Of a DNA stretch of 64,000 nt, positions 25,682-35,122 are shown one piece after another (position 1 is the stretch's first letter; each line of letters starts with the position of its first letter). Source of the stretch: Acinetobacter beijerinckii CIP 110307 (GTDB taxonomy: Bacteria > Pseudomonadota > Gammaproteobacteria > Pseudomonadales > Moraxellaceae). The notes under the pieces are model-generated. The model had not been told where the DNA came from, ran no database searches, and worked only from the letters and a program-made list of their open reading frames with translations. The stretch spans positions 1,145,881 to 1,209,880 of the forward strand of contig NZ_KB849765.1 in the NCBI RefSeq assembly GCF_000369005.1. Direction: 5' to 3'. The position numbers were made by a program, and so were the translations under genes.

Positions 25682-26326
25682 ATGCTGCAAGTCAAAATTG
25701 TACCCGTTACTGCATTTGCCCAAAATTGTTCTATTCTTTGGGACAGTGAAAGTAAAGAAGCGGTTTTGATTGATGCAGGCGGTGATGCCGCTGTTTTGAA
25801 AAAAGAAATTGAAAACTTAGGTTTAACCGTTAAGGCGCTATGGTTAACACATGGACATCTTGACCATGCAGGTGCGGTTGGAGAACTTGCTGAAGCATGG
25901 AAAGTACCTGTGATTGGTCCACATAAAGAAGATCAATTTTGGTTGGATATGATTCAGGAAGTTTCAGCGCGTTATGGTTTTCCTATTCCGCAACCTGTCA
26001 AAGTCAATCAATGGCTTGAGGGCGGCGAAACATTGAAACTAGGTGAAGATGAATTTGAAGTTCGCTTTGCGCCTGGTCATACGCCTGGTCATGTCATGTT
26101 CTATAATGCCAAGCATGCTTTGTTATGGACTGGCGATGTTTTGTTCAAGGGTTCAATTGGACGTACAGATTTCCCAAAAGGGAATCATCAGCAGCTATTA
26201 GATTCTATTAAAAGAGAATGTTTTAGCTTACCTGATGAAACTCAATTTATCTCTGGGCATGGCCCGATCAGTACAATCGGCTATGAGAAACAATTTAACC
26301 CTTTCGTTGCAAGTAAAGCAGGTTAA
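25682..26326 (+). CDS. Metallo-beta-lactamase-fold hydrolase (YcbL/glyoxalase II-like)
   Basis: 214-residue zinc hydrolase. Metal ligands are in THGHLDHAG (~57-65), then in [12 protein letters not shown] (~132) and TGDVLF, with the final His in [10 protein letters not shown]. The length is that of YcbL, a short form lacking the C-terminal glyoxalase II substrate domain. The natural substrate (S-lactoylglutathione or another thioester) is not known. A ribosome site AGAGG precedes the ATG. It overlaps the convergent yacG by 4 bp at the stop codons. Confidence 0.9.
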   Translation: MLQVKIVPVTAFAQNCSILWDSESKEAVLIDAGGDAAVLKKEIENLGLTVKALWLTHGHLDHAGAVGELAEAWKVPVIGPHKEDQFWLDMIQEVSARYGFPIPQPVKVNQWLEGGETLKLGEDEFEVRFAPGHTPGHVMFYNAKHALLWTGDVLFKGSIGRTDFPKGNHQQLLDSIKRECFSLPDETQFISGHGPISTIGYEKQFNPFVASKAG

Positions 26327-26514
26327 TCTTCGTAATCATCTTCTTGACGTTTATCGCCTGCTTGAGGAGCATCTTGAGTAGGCAGCTTATATTCATCACT
26401 TGCCCAAGCACCAAGATCGATCAATTTACAACGCTCTGAGCAGAATGGACGAAATGCGTTGTCTTCCCAAGTACTGGCTTCACCACAACGAGGGCAGGGA
26501 AATGTGCGTGGCAT
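26323..26514 (-). CDS. yacG: DNA gyrase inhibitor YacG
   Basis: 63-residue zinc protein: [12 protein letters not shown], then [20 protein letters not shown], giving the C-x2-C...C-x3-C site. YacG binds GyrB and blocks DNA binding in E. coli. The acidic tail ([11 protein letters not shown]) is typical. It stands alone here rather than beside coaE and zapD. Confidence 0.93.
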   Translation of the reverse strand: MPRTFPCPRCGEASTWEDNAFRPFCSERCKLIDLGAWASDEYKLPTQDAPQAGDKRQEDDYED

Positions 26515-26605
26515 AGAAAATTCCTAAAACATAAAACAAATAGATTAGGCAAAAGTAAGGTGAGTTGTTAGACTTATGCCGATTTTTATATAGTTTGATG
26601 AGATT

Positions 26606-27250
26606 ATGTCGATTCGTCAATTTCAAGCACAGCGTATGCAAGCCCCTCGTGATTTTATCGCCGTTCCTAATACACCGATTTGTGTAGAAATTGGTGCTGG
26701 AAAAGGTAAACACGCTTTGCTATTTACAGGGCAAAATCCGCAAAAAACGTTGTACGCAATTGAGCGAACCAAAGAAAAATTTATGGCGATGCAGAAGCAG
26801 CATCAACTCGAACCTAGAGAATTATTAAACCCAATTCATGCAGATGCTTTACCTTGGGTTGTGCATGCCTTGTTTCCTTCACAAGTAGAACAATTTTTTA
26901 TTCTTTATCCGAATCCTGAACCACATAATCCTGCTCAACGTTGGCTGAATATGCCGTTTTTTGAGTTCCTACTTTCTCGACTTCAACCGAATGGCACCAT
27001 TACGCTCGCAAGTAATATTCCTGAATATATCGATGAAGCTGAACAGCAGTTGCTTCAGCTTTGGAAGTTGCCTTATGAAAAGCAAAAAATAGCAACGGAT
27101 TCTGCGCGTACACATTTTGAAGTTAAATATTTAGAACGTGGTGAACTTTGCCAGCAGTTAGTTATTCGTAAACCTGATGGCTATTCGACACGCTTTGATG
27201 ATTTTGCACCTTTGCAAGGTCAAAACGCTCAAGAGCAATCTGATGTCTAA
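26606..27250 (+). CDS. TrmB-like SAM-dependent methyltransferase
   Basis: 214 residues with SAM motif I CVEIGAGKGKHALLF, motif TLYAIERTKEKF, and the TrmB-like FILYPNPEPHNPAQRW. TrmB makes tRNA m7G46, using the D-P-W-x-K-x-R-H-x-x-R-R motif; here it reads YPNPEPHNPAQRW, so key basic residues are replaced. It is thus a TrmB-like paralogue of unproven activity. It overlaps the next gene by 8 bp. Confidence 0.8.
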   Translation: MSIRQFQAQRMQAPRDFIAVPNTPICVEIGAGKGKHALLFTGQNPQKTLYAIERTKEKFMAMQKQHQLEPRELLNPIHADALPWVVHALFPSQVEQFFILYPNPEPHNPAQRWLNMPFFEFLLSRLQPNGTITLASNIPEYIDEAEQQLLQLWKLPYEKQKIATDSARTHFEVKYLERGELCQQLVIRKPDGYSTRFDDFAPLQGQNAQEQSDV

Positions 27251-28430
27251 ACGTGTTGCGATTATTGGTGCTGGTCCTGCGGGATTAATGGCTGCTGAAG
27301 TCCTAAGTCAATATGATTATCAAATTGAAATATTTGAACAAAAACCTTCTGCGGCACGTAAGTTTTTGATGGCAGGAAAAACGGGTTTAAACATTTCGCA
27401 TGCCGAGCCAATCGATACTTTTATTCAACGCTATGATCACGCAATGTGGTTAAGTCCATGGGTAAGACATTGGGACGCGAAATGGATTCAAAGCTGGATG
27501 CAGGGTTTGGGTATTGGATCCTATGTGGGGAGTTCTGGTCGGGTTTTTCCAATTGAAATGAAAGCTGCTCCCTTACTTCGTGCTTGGTTAAAACGGTTAG
27601 CAGATGATGGCGTTAAATTTCACTATCGCCATCGTTGTATCAATTTAAGTAATAACCAATTAACGATTCAAAATCAAAACCAGCAATTCAATGCGACATA
27701 TGATGCAATTATATTGGCGTGTGGTGCTGTGTCGTGGTCGCAACTCGGTAGTGATGGTGCTTGGCAGCAGTGGTTGTCTGAGCATCAGATTGAACCGTTT
27801 CAAGCCAGTAATGCAGGTGTGTTAAAAGCATGGTCACCGTTTATGCAAGATTGTTTTGGGCAACCACTTAAACGCGTTGATGCGTGGGTGAATGCAGAAA
27901 ACAAAACGCATGGTGATATTGTGATTACTCACTATGGTTTTGAAAGTGGTGTGATTTATAAATTAGGGCGTGATTTAAGAGACCAGAAGAGTCAAAAGCA
28001 AGCTTTGAATATACATTTAGATTTATTGCCTGATATGACTATTGAGCAATTAGAAAAAAAATTACAAGCAAATAAAAAACAATCTTTAACCAATGTTTGG
28101 CGCAAAGCTGGTTTGGACAGTGTCAAAATTAATTTGCTGCGTGAAATCACTGATAAAAATATATGGTCTGATGCAAAACAGATGGCACAGCAGATTAAAC
28201 AACTCAATATTTCACTCGATGGATTCCGCCCAATCGAAGAAGCGATTAGCTGTGCGGGTGGTGTGAAACAGATCGCTTTATCAGCACAATTACAGTTGCG
28301 ATCGAATCCTTATGTGTTTTGTTGTGGTGAGATGCTGGATTGGGATGCACCAACAGGGGGATATTTACTTACTGCGTGTTTTGCAACTGGGCGAGCAGCA
28401 GGAGCAGGAGTACATCAATATTTAGCATAG
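27243..28430 (+). CDS. BaiN/HI0933-type FAD flavoprotein
   Basis: 395 residues. The N-terminal Rossmann motif is AIIGAGPAGLMAAEVL; the FAD region continues KFLMAGKTGLNISHAEP. An inserted HI0933 domain (~190-335) and the C-terminal WDAPTGGYLLTACFATG complete the family pattern (TIGR03862-like). Some members reduce bile-acid or other enones, but here the substrate is unknown. The start at 27243 overlaps the methyltransferase stop, so the pair is translationally coupled. Confidence 0.85.
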   Translation: MSKRVAIIGAGPAGLMAAEVLSQYDYQIEIFEQKPSAARKFLMAGKTGLNISHAEPIDTFIQRYDHAMWLSPWVRHWDAKWIQSWMQGLGIGSYVGSSGRVFPIEMKAAPLLRAWLKRLADDGVKFHYRHRCINLSNNQLTIQNQNQQFNATYDAIILACGAVSWSQLGSDGAWQQWLSEHQIEPFQASNAGVLKAWSPFMQDCFGQPLKRVDAWVNAENKTHGDIVITHYGFESGVIYKLGRDLRDQKSQKQALNIHLDLLPDMTIEQLEKKLQANKKQSLTNVWRKAGLDSVKINLLREITDKNIWSDAKQMAQQIKQLNISLDGFRPIEEAISCAGGVKQIALSAQLQLRSNPYVFCCGEMLDWDAPTGGYLLTACFATGRAAGAGVHQYLA

Positions 28431-28563
28431 AATTCTATAACGTTATGTTTTAAAAGTATTTGTTAAATTTAATGTATTTTTCATGTTTTAAATAACGCGA
28501 TTTTTATCTCTTGGCGAGTTTCTTGCAAAGTTGAGATTTATCTTATTAATTGATGAATGTTCA

Positions 28564-29838
28564 ATGTTGCAAAAGTTTAAGTCCAGTCTATTCCTTCAAG
28601 TCATTTTTGCATTAATCCTCGGTATTATCATTGGAATCAGCTTTCACGATTTTTCTTTAGCTTTGAAGCCGTTAGGCGATGGCTTTATTGCATTGATCAA
28701 GATGTTAATTGCACCAATTGTTTTCTGTGTGGTCGTACTCGGACTGTATGGCGCAAATGACCTTAAGAAAATGGGAAAGGTTGGTGCAAAAACGATTTTA
28801 TATTTTGAGATCGTGACCAGTTTTGCATTGGTTTTGGGGATTGTGATTGCATATATCTTCAAACCTGGCGTTGGTATGAATATTGATATCGCTCAGTTAG
28901 ATGGCAAAGATTTAAATGTGTATACCGAACGTGCACATACGATGAGTTCGGGATCAGATTTTTTACTACATATTATTCCTAAAACATTTGTAGATGCTTT
29001 TGCCCGTGGTGATATTTTACAAGTTTTATTGATCGCGATTTTGTTTGGTGTCGCCTTACTCATGATTCCAAAACATTTGGCAGAATGGGTATGTAAAGCA
29101 ATTGAAGCTTTTTCTGAAGTGTTTTTTAAAATGATGGCATTAATCATTCGTTTAGCACCCGTTGGAGTATTTGGTTCAGTCGCCTATACCACTGCTAAAT
29201 TCGGGTTAGATTCGTTGATTCAGCTGGGTTATTTAGTCTTATTGTTTTATGTGACTTGTATTTTGTTTGTATTGATTATTTTAGGTGGAATCCTTAAATT
29301 TATAGGTTTAAATATATTTAAATTTCTCAATTATTTTAAAGCAGAATTATCAATTGTATTGGGAACAGCATCCTCCGATTCAGTGTTACCACAGATAATG
29401 AAAAAATTGAAAAATTTAGGGATTAAGGATTCGACGGTGGGTTTGGTCATTCCGACAGGTTATTCTTTTAATCTAGATGGATTCTCTATTTATCTAACCC
29501 TTGGGGTTATCTTTATTGCACAAGCCTGCAATATTGATTTATCAATGCATGATTTACTGGCAATTTTACTAGTTTCTTTAGTAACTTCAAAAGGCGCACA
29601 TGGTATCCCTGGTTCAGCATTGGTGATTTTAGCAGCGACTTTATCTGTTATTCCTAGTCTTCCAACCATTGGTTTGGTTTTATTATTGTCCGTTGATTGG
29701 TTTATTGGAATTGTACGTGCTTGTACCAATTTGATCGGAAATTGTGTGGCAACAGTTGCGATTGCGCATTGGGAAAAAGATATTGATCATGCACGGGCCC
29801 AAGCTGTATTAAACCAAAAAGTTGAAATGAATTCCTAG
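28564..29838 (+). CDS. Second DctA-like dicarboxylate/amino acid:cation symporter
   Basis: 424-residue DAACS symporter, paralogue of the gene at 1156. Matching stations: PLGDGFIALIKMLIAPIVF, LGTASSDSVLPQIM (SSSEAALPS in the first copy), [18 protein letters not shown] and the terminal RACTNLIGNCVATVAIAHW. The substitutions in the substrate hairpin (S-E-A to S-D-S) and in the NLDG-T/F site suggest a different specificity. The ATG at 28564 has a weak ribosome site; a TTG at 28531 gives a longer reading. Flanked by AT-rich gaps. Confidence 0.85.
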   Translation: MLQKFKSSLFLQVIFALILGIIIGISFHDFSLALKPLGDGFIALIKMLIAPIVFCVVVLGLYGANDLKKMGKVGAKTILYFEIVTSFALVLGIVIAYIFKPGVGMNIDIAQLDGKDLNVYTERAHTMSSGSDFLLHIIPKTFVDAFARGDILQVLLIAILFGVALLMIPKHLAEWVCKAIEAFSEVFFKMMALIIRLAPVGVFGSVAYTTAKFGLDSLIQLGYLVLLFYVTCILFVLIILGGILKFIGLNIFKFLNYFKAELSIVLGTASSDSVLPQIMKKLKNLGIKDSTVGLVIPTGYSFNLDGFSIYLTLGVIFIAQACNIDLSMHDLLAILLVSLVTSKGAHGIPGSALVILAATLSVIPSLPTIGLVLLLSVDWFIGIVRACTNLIGNCVATVAIAHWEKDIDHARAQAVLNQKVEMNS

Positions 29839-29952
29839 CTTAAATAATGATCTGAGACAATCGAATGTTTTTCGAAAAAATGCATTTGTAATTTGCATGG
29901 TGCTGAGTTCTAGCCTATATTTTTAATGGAAAATTCATCAAAGGGATTCGCA

Positions 29953-30366
29953 ATGTCTCAAACTTTACCCGTGTATCGTGGCAGTTGTTTATGTGATGGG
30001 ATTCATTACGAAATCCAAGGTGAAATTGGAGAGATTATCCAATGTCATTGTCAACGTTGCCGTAAAGCAAATGGTACGGCATTTGCGACCAATGCACCGA
30101 TCAAAGTCACTGATTTTAAAATTATACAAGGTGAACATTTATTAAAAAAATTTCAATCTACCGCAACGACGCAGCGTTGTTTTTGCTCAGAATGTGGTTC
30201 ACCGATTATGAGCATAAAAACAGATACACCAGAATATTACCGTTTAAGAATTGGTACTTTAGATACGCCGTTACAGCAAAAACCAAGTATGCATATTTTT
30301 GTTGCGTCTAAAGCAGAGTGGGATTGCATCGCGGATGATTTACCACAATATTCTGAACGCCCTTAA
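29953..30366 (+). CDS. GFA-family zinc protein (CENP-V/glutathione-dependent formaldehyde-activating fold)
   Basis: 137 residues. Zinc ligands are all present: GSCLCDGIHY, QCHCQRCRKANGT and RCFCSECGSPI. These are the C-x-C, C-x-C-x2-C and C-x-C-x2-C sets of the fold. The exact catalytic role of stand-alone GFA proteins is unclear. The start at 29953 follows AAAGGGA. The next gene lies 15 bp downstream, so they are likely co-transcribed. Confidence 0.88.
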   Translation: MSQTLPVYRGSCLCDGIHYEIQGEIGEIIQCHCQRCRKANGTAFATNAPIKVTDFKIIQGEHLLKKFQSTATTQRCFCSECGSPIMSIKTDTPEYYRLRIGTLDTPLQQKPSMHIFVASKAEWDCIADDLPQYSERP

Positions 30367-30381
30367 AGGCAGTGTAAATTT

Positions 30382-30984
30382 ATGATTTTTGATACATCTC
30401 ATTTAGAGGTAAATGAAATCTATCGTCTTTTGGTCGGCGGAATTACACCGCGGCCGATCGCATGGATTAGTACCTTATCTGCTGAAGGTGTAGCTAACCT
30501 TGCACCTTATTCTTTTTTTAATGTTGCCAGTTGTAATCCACCTATTCTGTGGTATTCACAAGTCAATCCAAGAAGTGGTGATGATAAAGACACATTGAGA
30601 AATTTAATCGATACCAAGCAATGTGTGGTGCATATCGTAAACTCACAGTTGCTGGAAAAAATGAACTTATCCTGTGCGCTCTTGCCCGCTGACCAAAGCG
30701 AGTTTGATTTTGCTGATATAGCGTCAGAACCAAGTCATACCGTAGCTTCATTAGCGGTAAAACATGCGCCTGTACGTTATGAGTGCCAGCTTAGAGAAGT
30801 GATTCAACTCAGTACGCTGCCATCGGGTGGAACGGTGGCATTACTTGATGTGAAATCAATTTATGTTGATGATCATTTATGGAATGGTCAGATGATTGAT
30901 CAACAGTTACTCGACAGTGTAGGGAAAATGGGTGGTGATTTTTATAGTTTAACTAATCATTTACGTCAATTAGAACGACCTTAG
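30382..30984 (+). CDS. Flavin reductase-like FMN-binding protein
   Basis: 200 residues of the flavin_reduct/flavoredoxin fold: LLVGGITPRPIAWISTLS, GVANLAPYSFFNVASCNPP, then KDTLRNLIDTKQCVVHIV. The family binds FMN and acts as a reductase or partner of oxygenases. No oxygenase is adjacent. It is probably co-transcribed with the GFA gene. Confidence 0.87.
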   Translation: MIFDTSHLEVNEIYRLLVGGITPRPIAWISTLSAEGVANLAPYSFFNVASCNPPILWYSQVNPRSGDDKDTLRNLIDTKQCVVHIVNSQLLEKMNLSCALLPADQSEFDFADIASEPSHTVASLAVKHAPVRYECQLREVIQLSTLPSGGTVALLDVKSIYVDDHLWNGQMIDQQLLDSVGKMGGDFYSLTNHLRQLERP

Positions 30985-30994
30985 AGATACTGCT

Positions 30995-32209
30995 TTAAGT
31001 TATCCTAATGGTTTCGATATGCTTGCGTATCATACTACATAATTCGACTGGGCTGATTTTTGAGACATAGATTGATTGACATTGATTAAAGCGTGCAAAG
31101 TTGTGCAGGGTCTCAAGAAATGGTGTCAGCCACAATGCCATGTCTATTTGTGTATTTTCGATATGTAAATGAATAAGTTCAAATTCAGCACTTTTACGGT
31201 GAGCTTTGCAATCAACCCGACCAATAAATACATCGCCAAATAAAATGGGCAAGCAAAAATATCCATACTTTCTGTTCTCTTGGCGTGTGTAGCATTCGAG
31301 TCGAAAGTCAAAGTCAAAATGTGTTTTTACACGGTCACGATGAATAATTGAATTATCAAAAGGGGAAAGTAATGACACTTTGGGCGGATTTGAATTGTCG
31401 TTCCATTCCATTAATTCATTGAGTACATAAATCGTTTGCTGGTCATGCGTTACAATTTTTTGAATCATTTTTTCTTCAAGCATTTGCTTGAGGATAGTTT
31501 CTACATTATTTCGTAATAACGTACCTGTTTTCAAATGTGTAATCTGTTTCAACGTGGTAAAACCATACGCTTTAAGGTAAGTTTTGACTAAGTATTCAGC
31601 GTACTCTAAAGCAGTTGGAAGTGTTGTATTCACACTAGCGGGAAGGACTCTGTCGCGAATATCATAAACTTTTTCCATTCCCTTGCGGGCGCTGATCATT
31701 AAATCACCTTGCATAAAAAGTTGTTCAAGCGCGATTTTTGTGGGCTTCCAATTCCACCAACTGCTATTATTTTTACTGAAACTTTCAAATTCTCTCGATT
31801 TTTGCGGGCCATCGATTCTTATCTTGTCATATACATCACGCATGACTTGAGCATCAGCCTTAAAGTAACGAGATTCACCATTTTTTATGCTTAACATTTT
31901 GGGAAGCACAAATCGAAAATCCTGCATCGGCAAATATGCGGCAGCATGAAACCAATATTCAAATATCCGAGCTTCATCAACTAATTGATCGAGCCATCGT
32001 GATTGATAATCTGGAATTCGAGTCCAAAGCGTATGATGATGTGCTCGAGCGACAACAGATAAGGTATCGATTTGTACGTAACCTAACTGTTCAATTGCAG
32101 AAAGCACAGCTTCTTTCCCTGATCCAAATGGCTGCTTTTGAGTTAATCCTTGAGCTTTTAATGTCATTTGTCTTAGTTTTTTTGATAGATCCGTGTGTAT
32201 TATCGACAT
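30995..32209 (-). CDS. YcaQ-like winged-helix DNA glycosylase (HTH_42)
   Basis: 404 residues. The N-terminal pattern IEQLGYVQIDTLSVVARAHH with HHTLWTRIPDY matches the YcaQ/AlkX family; E. coli YcaQ unhooks interstrand crosslinks and depends on a Q-x-D motif, here QID. Winged-helix modules follow (RDRVLPASVNTTLPTALEYA). The E. coli protein has 410 residues. Crosslink repair is inferred by homology. GAGAG ribosome site. Confidence 0.87.
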   Translation of the reverse strand: MSIIHTDLSKKLRQMTLKAQGLTQKQPFGSGKEAVLSAIEQLGYVQIDTLSVVARAHHHTLWTRIPDYQSRWLDQLVDEARIFEYWFHAAAYLPMQDFRFVLPKMLSIKNGESRYFKADAQVMRDVYDKIRIDGPQKSREFESFSKNNSSWWNWKPTKIALEQLFMQGDLMISARKGMEKVYDIRDRVLPASVNTTLPTALEYAEYLVKTYLKAYGFTTLKQITHLKTGTLLRNNVETILKQMLEEKMIQKIVTHDQQTIYVLNELMEWNDNSNPPKVSLLSPFDNSIIHRDRVKTHFDFDFRLECYTRQENRKYGYFCLPILFGDVFIGRVDCKAHRKSAEFELIHLHIENTQIDMALWLTPFLETLHNFARFNQCQSIYVSKISPVELCSMIRKHIETIRIT

Positions 32210-32411
32210 AATTTCTCTCAGTTATTTCTATTCAAAAATTGAGTATTTCATATTACTTTTACTCTAAATTTTAAATCATTTCTTTTGTTGGTTGAGATGC
32301 TAGATGATTATTTGCGCTATTTTATCAAATAATAAAATCAACTTCTTTTTCTATACAGCGTTGGCTATGATTGGAGCATAAATATTTTAAATCAATTTAT
32401 TAAGAGCACTT

Positions 32412-33077
32412 ATGAGTACTGAGTTTTCATTAGATAAACAACAGCAAAAAGAAATTTTACCCTTCGCACCTAAAAATTTATGGTTACTATTCTTTCAACC
32501 GAAAAAGTTTTTTTCTTTACCAGCTATTTATCATCCTCGAAGTATCATCCTTGCTGCCTACATTATTGGCATGTTTTCTGTCATGGATCGAGTCGATCAA
32601 AATTTGCTTAAAGCCGAATTCAGCAATCGTCAATCGTTCATGCTTGATGTTGCCGATGCTTGGTGGAGTTATTGGTTACTCGTTTTGGGTGTAGGAACAC
32701 TGTCTGCCGTAATTGTTTGGCTCATACATGGTTGGTGGTATAAAAAGCGTTTACAATTTTCTGGTGTCAAAGATGCAGATCCTCAACTGGCAAGGCATGT
32801 TTGGGCATTACAGTCATTGGTTGCTGCTTTACCCGTTATTGTGGTCACGGTGTTACAAACGTTGTTGTATAACAACTATCTTGATGCTTATGAAAACTCG
32901 ACTATTCTCAACTTCGTGGCGTTGCCTTTTATGTTTTGGTCATGTTGGGTGAGTTATCGAGCAGCAAGTTTGGTGTTTAATACGAATGCTTGGGCAAAGT
33001 TTTGGTTCTTAGGATTACCCATTATTTTTTATTTGCTCGCGATGGGGTTGTTGACGGCTTTATTTATAAATGCATGA
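32412..33077 (+). CDS. YIP1-like multi-pass membrane protein
   Basis: 221 residues with about five hydrophobic segments (about 47-62, 83-105, 131-150, 165-180 and 195-217). The layout, a polar N-terminus with FFQPKKFFSLPAIYHPRS before the first helix, resembles bacterial YIP1 family proteins, but the similarity is weak. Function unknown. GAG ribosome site in TTAAGAGCACTT. A terminator follows. Confidence 0.7.
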   Translation: MSTEFSLDKQQQKEILPFAPKNLWLLFFQPKKFFSLPAIYHPRSIILAAYIIGMFSVMDRVDQNLLKAEFSNRQSFMLDVADAWWSYWLLVLGVGTLSAVIVWLIHGWWYKKRLQFSGVKDADPQLARHVWALQSLVAALPVIVVTVLQTLLYNNYLDAYENSTILNFVALPFMFWSCWVSYRAASLVFNTNAWAKFWFLGLPIIFYLLAMGLLTALFINA

Positions 33078-33088
33078 ATGGATTAAGA

Positions 33089-33115
33089 AGGAAGGCATCT
33101 AGCCTTCCTGCTTTT
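33089..33115 (+). terminator. Terminator of the YIP1-like gene
   Basis: 8-bp stem AGGAAGGC / GCCTTCCT with a 5-base loop, then GCTTTT, just after the stop codon and before the convergent HopJ gene. Confidence 0.75.
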
Positions 33116-33119
33116 AATA

Positions 33120-33452
33120 TCAACGTGCAGTTAATGCTTCACCTTCAAACTTCACACCATCCCAACCATTTTGCATAAATTGGCGAATGTTCTGATGGTC
33201 ACTTGCATCAGGCGTGGCAACAACTGAAGCATAATGTTCAGCAAATAAAGCTAAAGTATCTTCTGTATTTAAGCCTTCGATTTTAGCAAAAGAAAACACT
33301 TTGGCACTGCCTTGGTTTTCAGTGGCAGCGTTGTATTGTGCGCCGTTTTGAAAAGCGGTCGGAGTATGTACATAACGTGTTTCAATAAATGCTAATACAT
33401 CTGCAAATTTTGCTGAGCCATCTTTTAATTTTGCCAATAATGCTTGAGCCAT
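33120..33452 (-). CDS. HopJ family protein
   Basis: 110-residue HopJ-type protein: KFADVLAFIETRYVHTPTAF, GSAKVFSFAKI, TLALFAEHYASV, QFMQNGWDGVKF. The family name comes from a Pseudomonas type III effector, but members are spread in bacteria without type III secretion and their role is unknown. The start at 33452 is preceded by GGAAC; longer readings reach 33506 (TTG) but lack a site. Confidence 0.85.
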   Translation of the reverse strand: MAQALLAKLKDGSAKFADVLAFIETRYVHTPTAFQNGAQYNAATENQGSAKVFSFAKIEGLNTEDTLALFAEHYASVVATPDASDHQNIRQFMQNGWDGVKFEGEALTAR

Positions 33453-33590
33453 GTTCAGTTCCATGTTGATTGAATCAATGGCAAGCATCATAGCATCGAA
33501 AAGCAAGAAGAAAAGTATTCTGCTCTATCAACTAGACCTGAGTACATAAGCAGTTTATGCTCGTGAAATTTTTTAACTTAATGAAAAATA

Positions 33591-34463
33591 ATGAATAGAC
33601 ACCATTTTAAGTTATCTTCACAGCATGTTTTTATGCGACTTTTAAGCGGTATTTTAAGTTGTGGTTTTTTGCTGAGTATACGACGTTTGGTTCTGAGATT
33701 ATTACCATTCATGCGTTTACAAAGTCGAGTTAGTAATATCGTTTATCTATCTTGGCTTGTCGATGTTGAACAAGTCCGCCAACATCATCCGAAGAATATG
33801 CCCATATGGGAAAAGCAGGGCAAAACAATTTTTACAATTCTCACTTACCAACATCATTATTTGGGATTTCAGTTTTTAGGTCGATTAAGAAAGTTAATGC
33901 CATCCCCTAAACAAAGTAATTGGCGGTTCTATTTAAATCAATCGTTTCCTAAAACCGTGATTTTTGAACAAGTGATTTTAGATCAATATTTATATGTCAT
34001 CGGAGGACGTCTCGCCAGTGATGTACTTCCAGCACAATACGCTTCAAAATTTCATCATCAAAAGAACGATCTACAACAAACTATTAAAACAGAGATCGTT
34101 GTAGATGAAAATTACTCTTTAAATAGCGAGGTCAAAATTACAGCACAGAAACGGCTTCCCAAGGAATGGCAAGACCTGTTTGCTTCTTGGGATGATGCGG
34201 TACTGTTTTTGGTAGATCAAGATCATGCATGGGCAGAATGGGTCGATCAACCGACAGAGATGTCACAAGGTGATATCAATATGCCTATACAATTTCAACA
34301 GATTGAAGCAGCTGAAATTTGTGCATTAAAAGCACCAGTGTTATTAAAGCAATTTGGACTAAACAGTGATGCAGAGGCTTTGGCTTTTGTGGTGCCAGCA
34401 TTAGATTTTTATGTGATCGGAGAAAAAAAGCTAGCAACTGGTACATACATTGTGGATAACTAA
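33591..34463 (+). CDS. DUF2071-like protein
   Basis: 290 residues. A basic, hydrophobic N-terminus (~15-42) may be a membrane anchor. The body (RVSNIVYLSWLVDVEQVRQHHP, then IFTILTYQHHYLGFQFLG) resembles DUF2071/YqjF proteins, which have an acetoacetate-decarboxylase-like fold. The similarity is modest. Function unknown. It ends 74 bp before the fluoride riboswitch but should not be under its control. Confidence 0.6.
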   Translation: MNRHHFKLSSQHVFMRLLSGILSCGFLLSIRRLVLRLLPFMRLQSRVSNIVYLSWLVDVEQVRQHHPKNMPIWEKQGKTIFTILTYQHHYLGFQFLGRLRKLMPSPKQSNWRFYLNQSFPKTVIFEQVILDQYLYVIGGRLASDVLPAQYASKFHHQKNDLQQTIKTEIVVDENYSLNSEVKITAQKRLPKEWQDLFASWDDAVLFLVDQDHAWAEWVDQPTEMSQGDINMPIQFQQIEAAEICALKAPVLLKQFGLNSDAEALAFVVPALDFYVIGEKKLATGTYIVDN

Positions 34464-34537
34464 GTGCTTATACACAGTCTAATGACGCTTCAAAAGATGT
34501 ATTGAGTTGTCTAAAATTTATGTTATTTTAGGGAAAA

Positions 34538-34590
34538 GGAGATGGCATTCCTCCTACTACAAACCGCCACTATGGCTAATGATGCCTACG
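34538..34590 (+). ncRNA. Fluoride riboswitch (crcB motif) aptamer
   Basis: GGAGATGGCATTCCTCC, then ACAAACCGCC, then GGCTAATGATGCCTAC: the conserved blocks of the crcB RNA in order. GGCAT (34544-34548) pairs with ATGCC (34582-34586), and GGAG with CTCC. The next downstream gene is crcB, encoding the fluoride channel. Fluoride binding is known to turn on expression. Confidence 0.95.
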
Positions 34591-34613
34591 TTACCCTGAA
34601 CAGGGGACGTAGG
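34585..34613 (+). promoter_or_regulatory. Candidate expression-platform hairpin of the fluoride riboswitch
   Basis: CCTACGT / ACGTAGG (7 bp) enclosing CCCT-GAAC-AGGG. Its 5' arm overlaps the 3' arm of the aptamer by two bases and includes the CCTAC block, so both cannot form fully. No U-run follows at once; a CCCTTTTT tract is ~20 bases later. Confidence 0.55.
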
Positions 34614-34724
34614 TCTGTGCGTGCTCTGTTCCCTTTTTGGAGTTCGCGCATGCAAAAATCTTACAATAATATTGATCAATTGATATCTAAAGCGTATTTA
34701 TCTCCGACGCTGTCTTTGGAGTAA

Positions 34725-35108
34725 ATGATGTATTTTCCACTACTTTCAATCGCTTTAGGTTCTGTCTTAGGCGCATGGCTGCGTTGGTTTCTTGGTTTAA
34801 AACTAAATCCGATCTTTCCGAATATTCCTTTGGGAACAGTGACTGTTAATTTTGTCGGTGGCTTTATTATTGGTTTTGCCATTTCCTATTTTTCTCAAAG
34901 TTCATTAAGCCCCAATTACAAACTATTTGTGATCACAGGTTTCTGCGGCGCTTTAACGACTTTTTCGACATTTTCTGCTGAGATTATTAGCTTATTACAA
35001 AGTGGTAAATTGGGTTATGCCTGTGCAGCCATTCTGATTCATGTGATTGGCTCTCTGATATTCACAATCATTGGTATGAGTTTACATCAATGGCTGAGCG
35101 CTGCTTAG
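34725..35108 (+). CDS. crcB: Fluoride channel CrcB/Fluc
   Basis: 127-residue four-helix membrane protein that exports fluoride as an antiparallel dimer. Signatures: SVLGAWLRWFLGL, PLGTVTVNFVGGFIIGF (with the central Asn) and GFCGALTTFSTFSAE (the T-T-F-S-T-F phenylalanine box). Ribosome site TTTGGAG; start ATG at 34725 (a second Met follows at once). Controlled by the upstream riboswitch. Confidence 0.96.
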   Translation: MMYFPLLSIALGSVLGAWLRWFLGLKLNPIFPNIPLGTVTVNFVGGFIIGFAISYFSQSSLSPNYKLFVITGFCGALTTFSTFSAEIISLLQSGKLGYACAAILIHVIGSLIFTIIGMSLHQWLSAA

Positions 35109-35122
35109 AAGGAGACAATAGG

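Noticed and set aside
33120..33452. Type III secretion effector
   Set aside because: HopJ is only a family name; no type III genes are present.
34542..34724. 60-codon open frame before crcB
   Set aside because: It lies over the fluoride riboswitch; the sequence is fully explained by the RNA.
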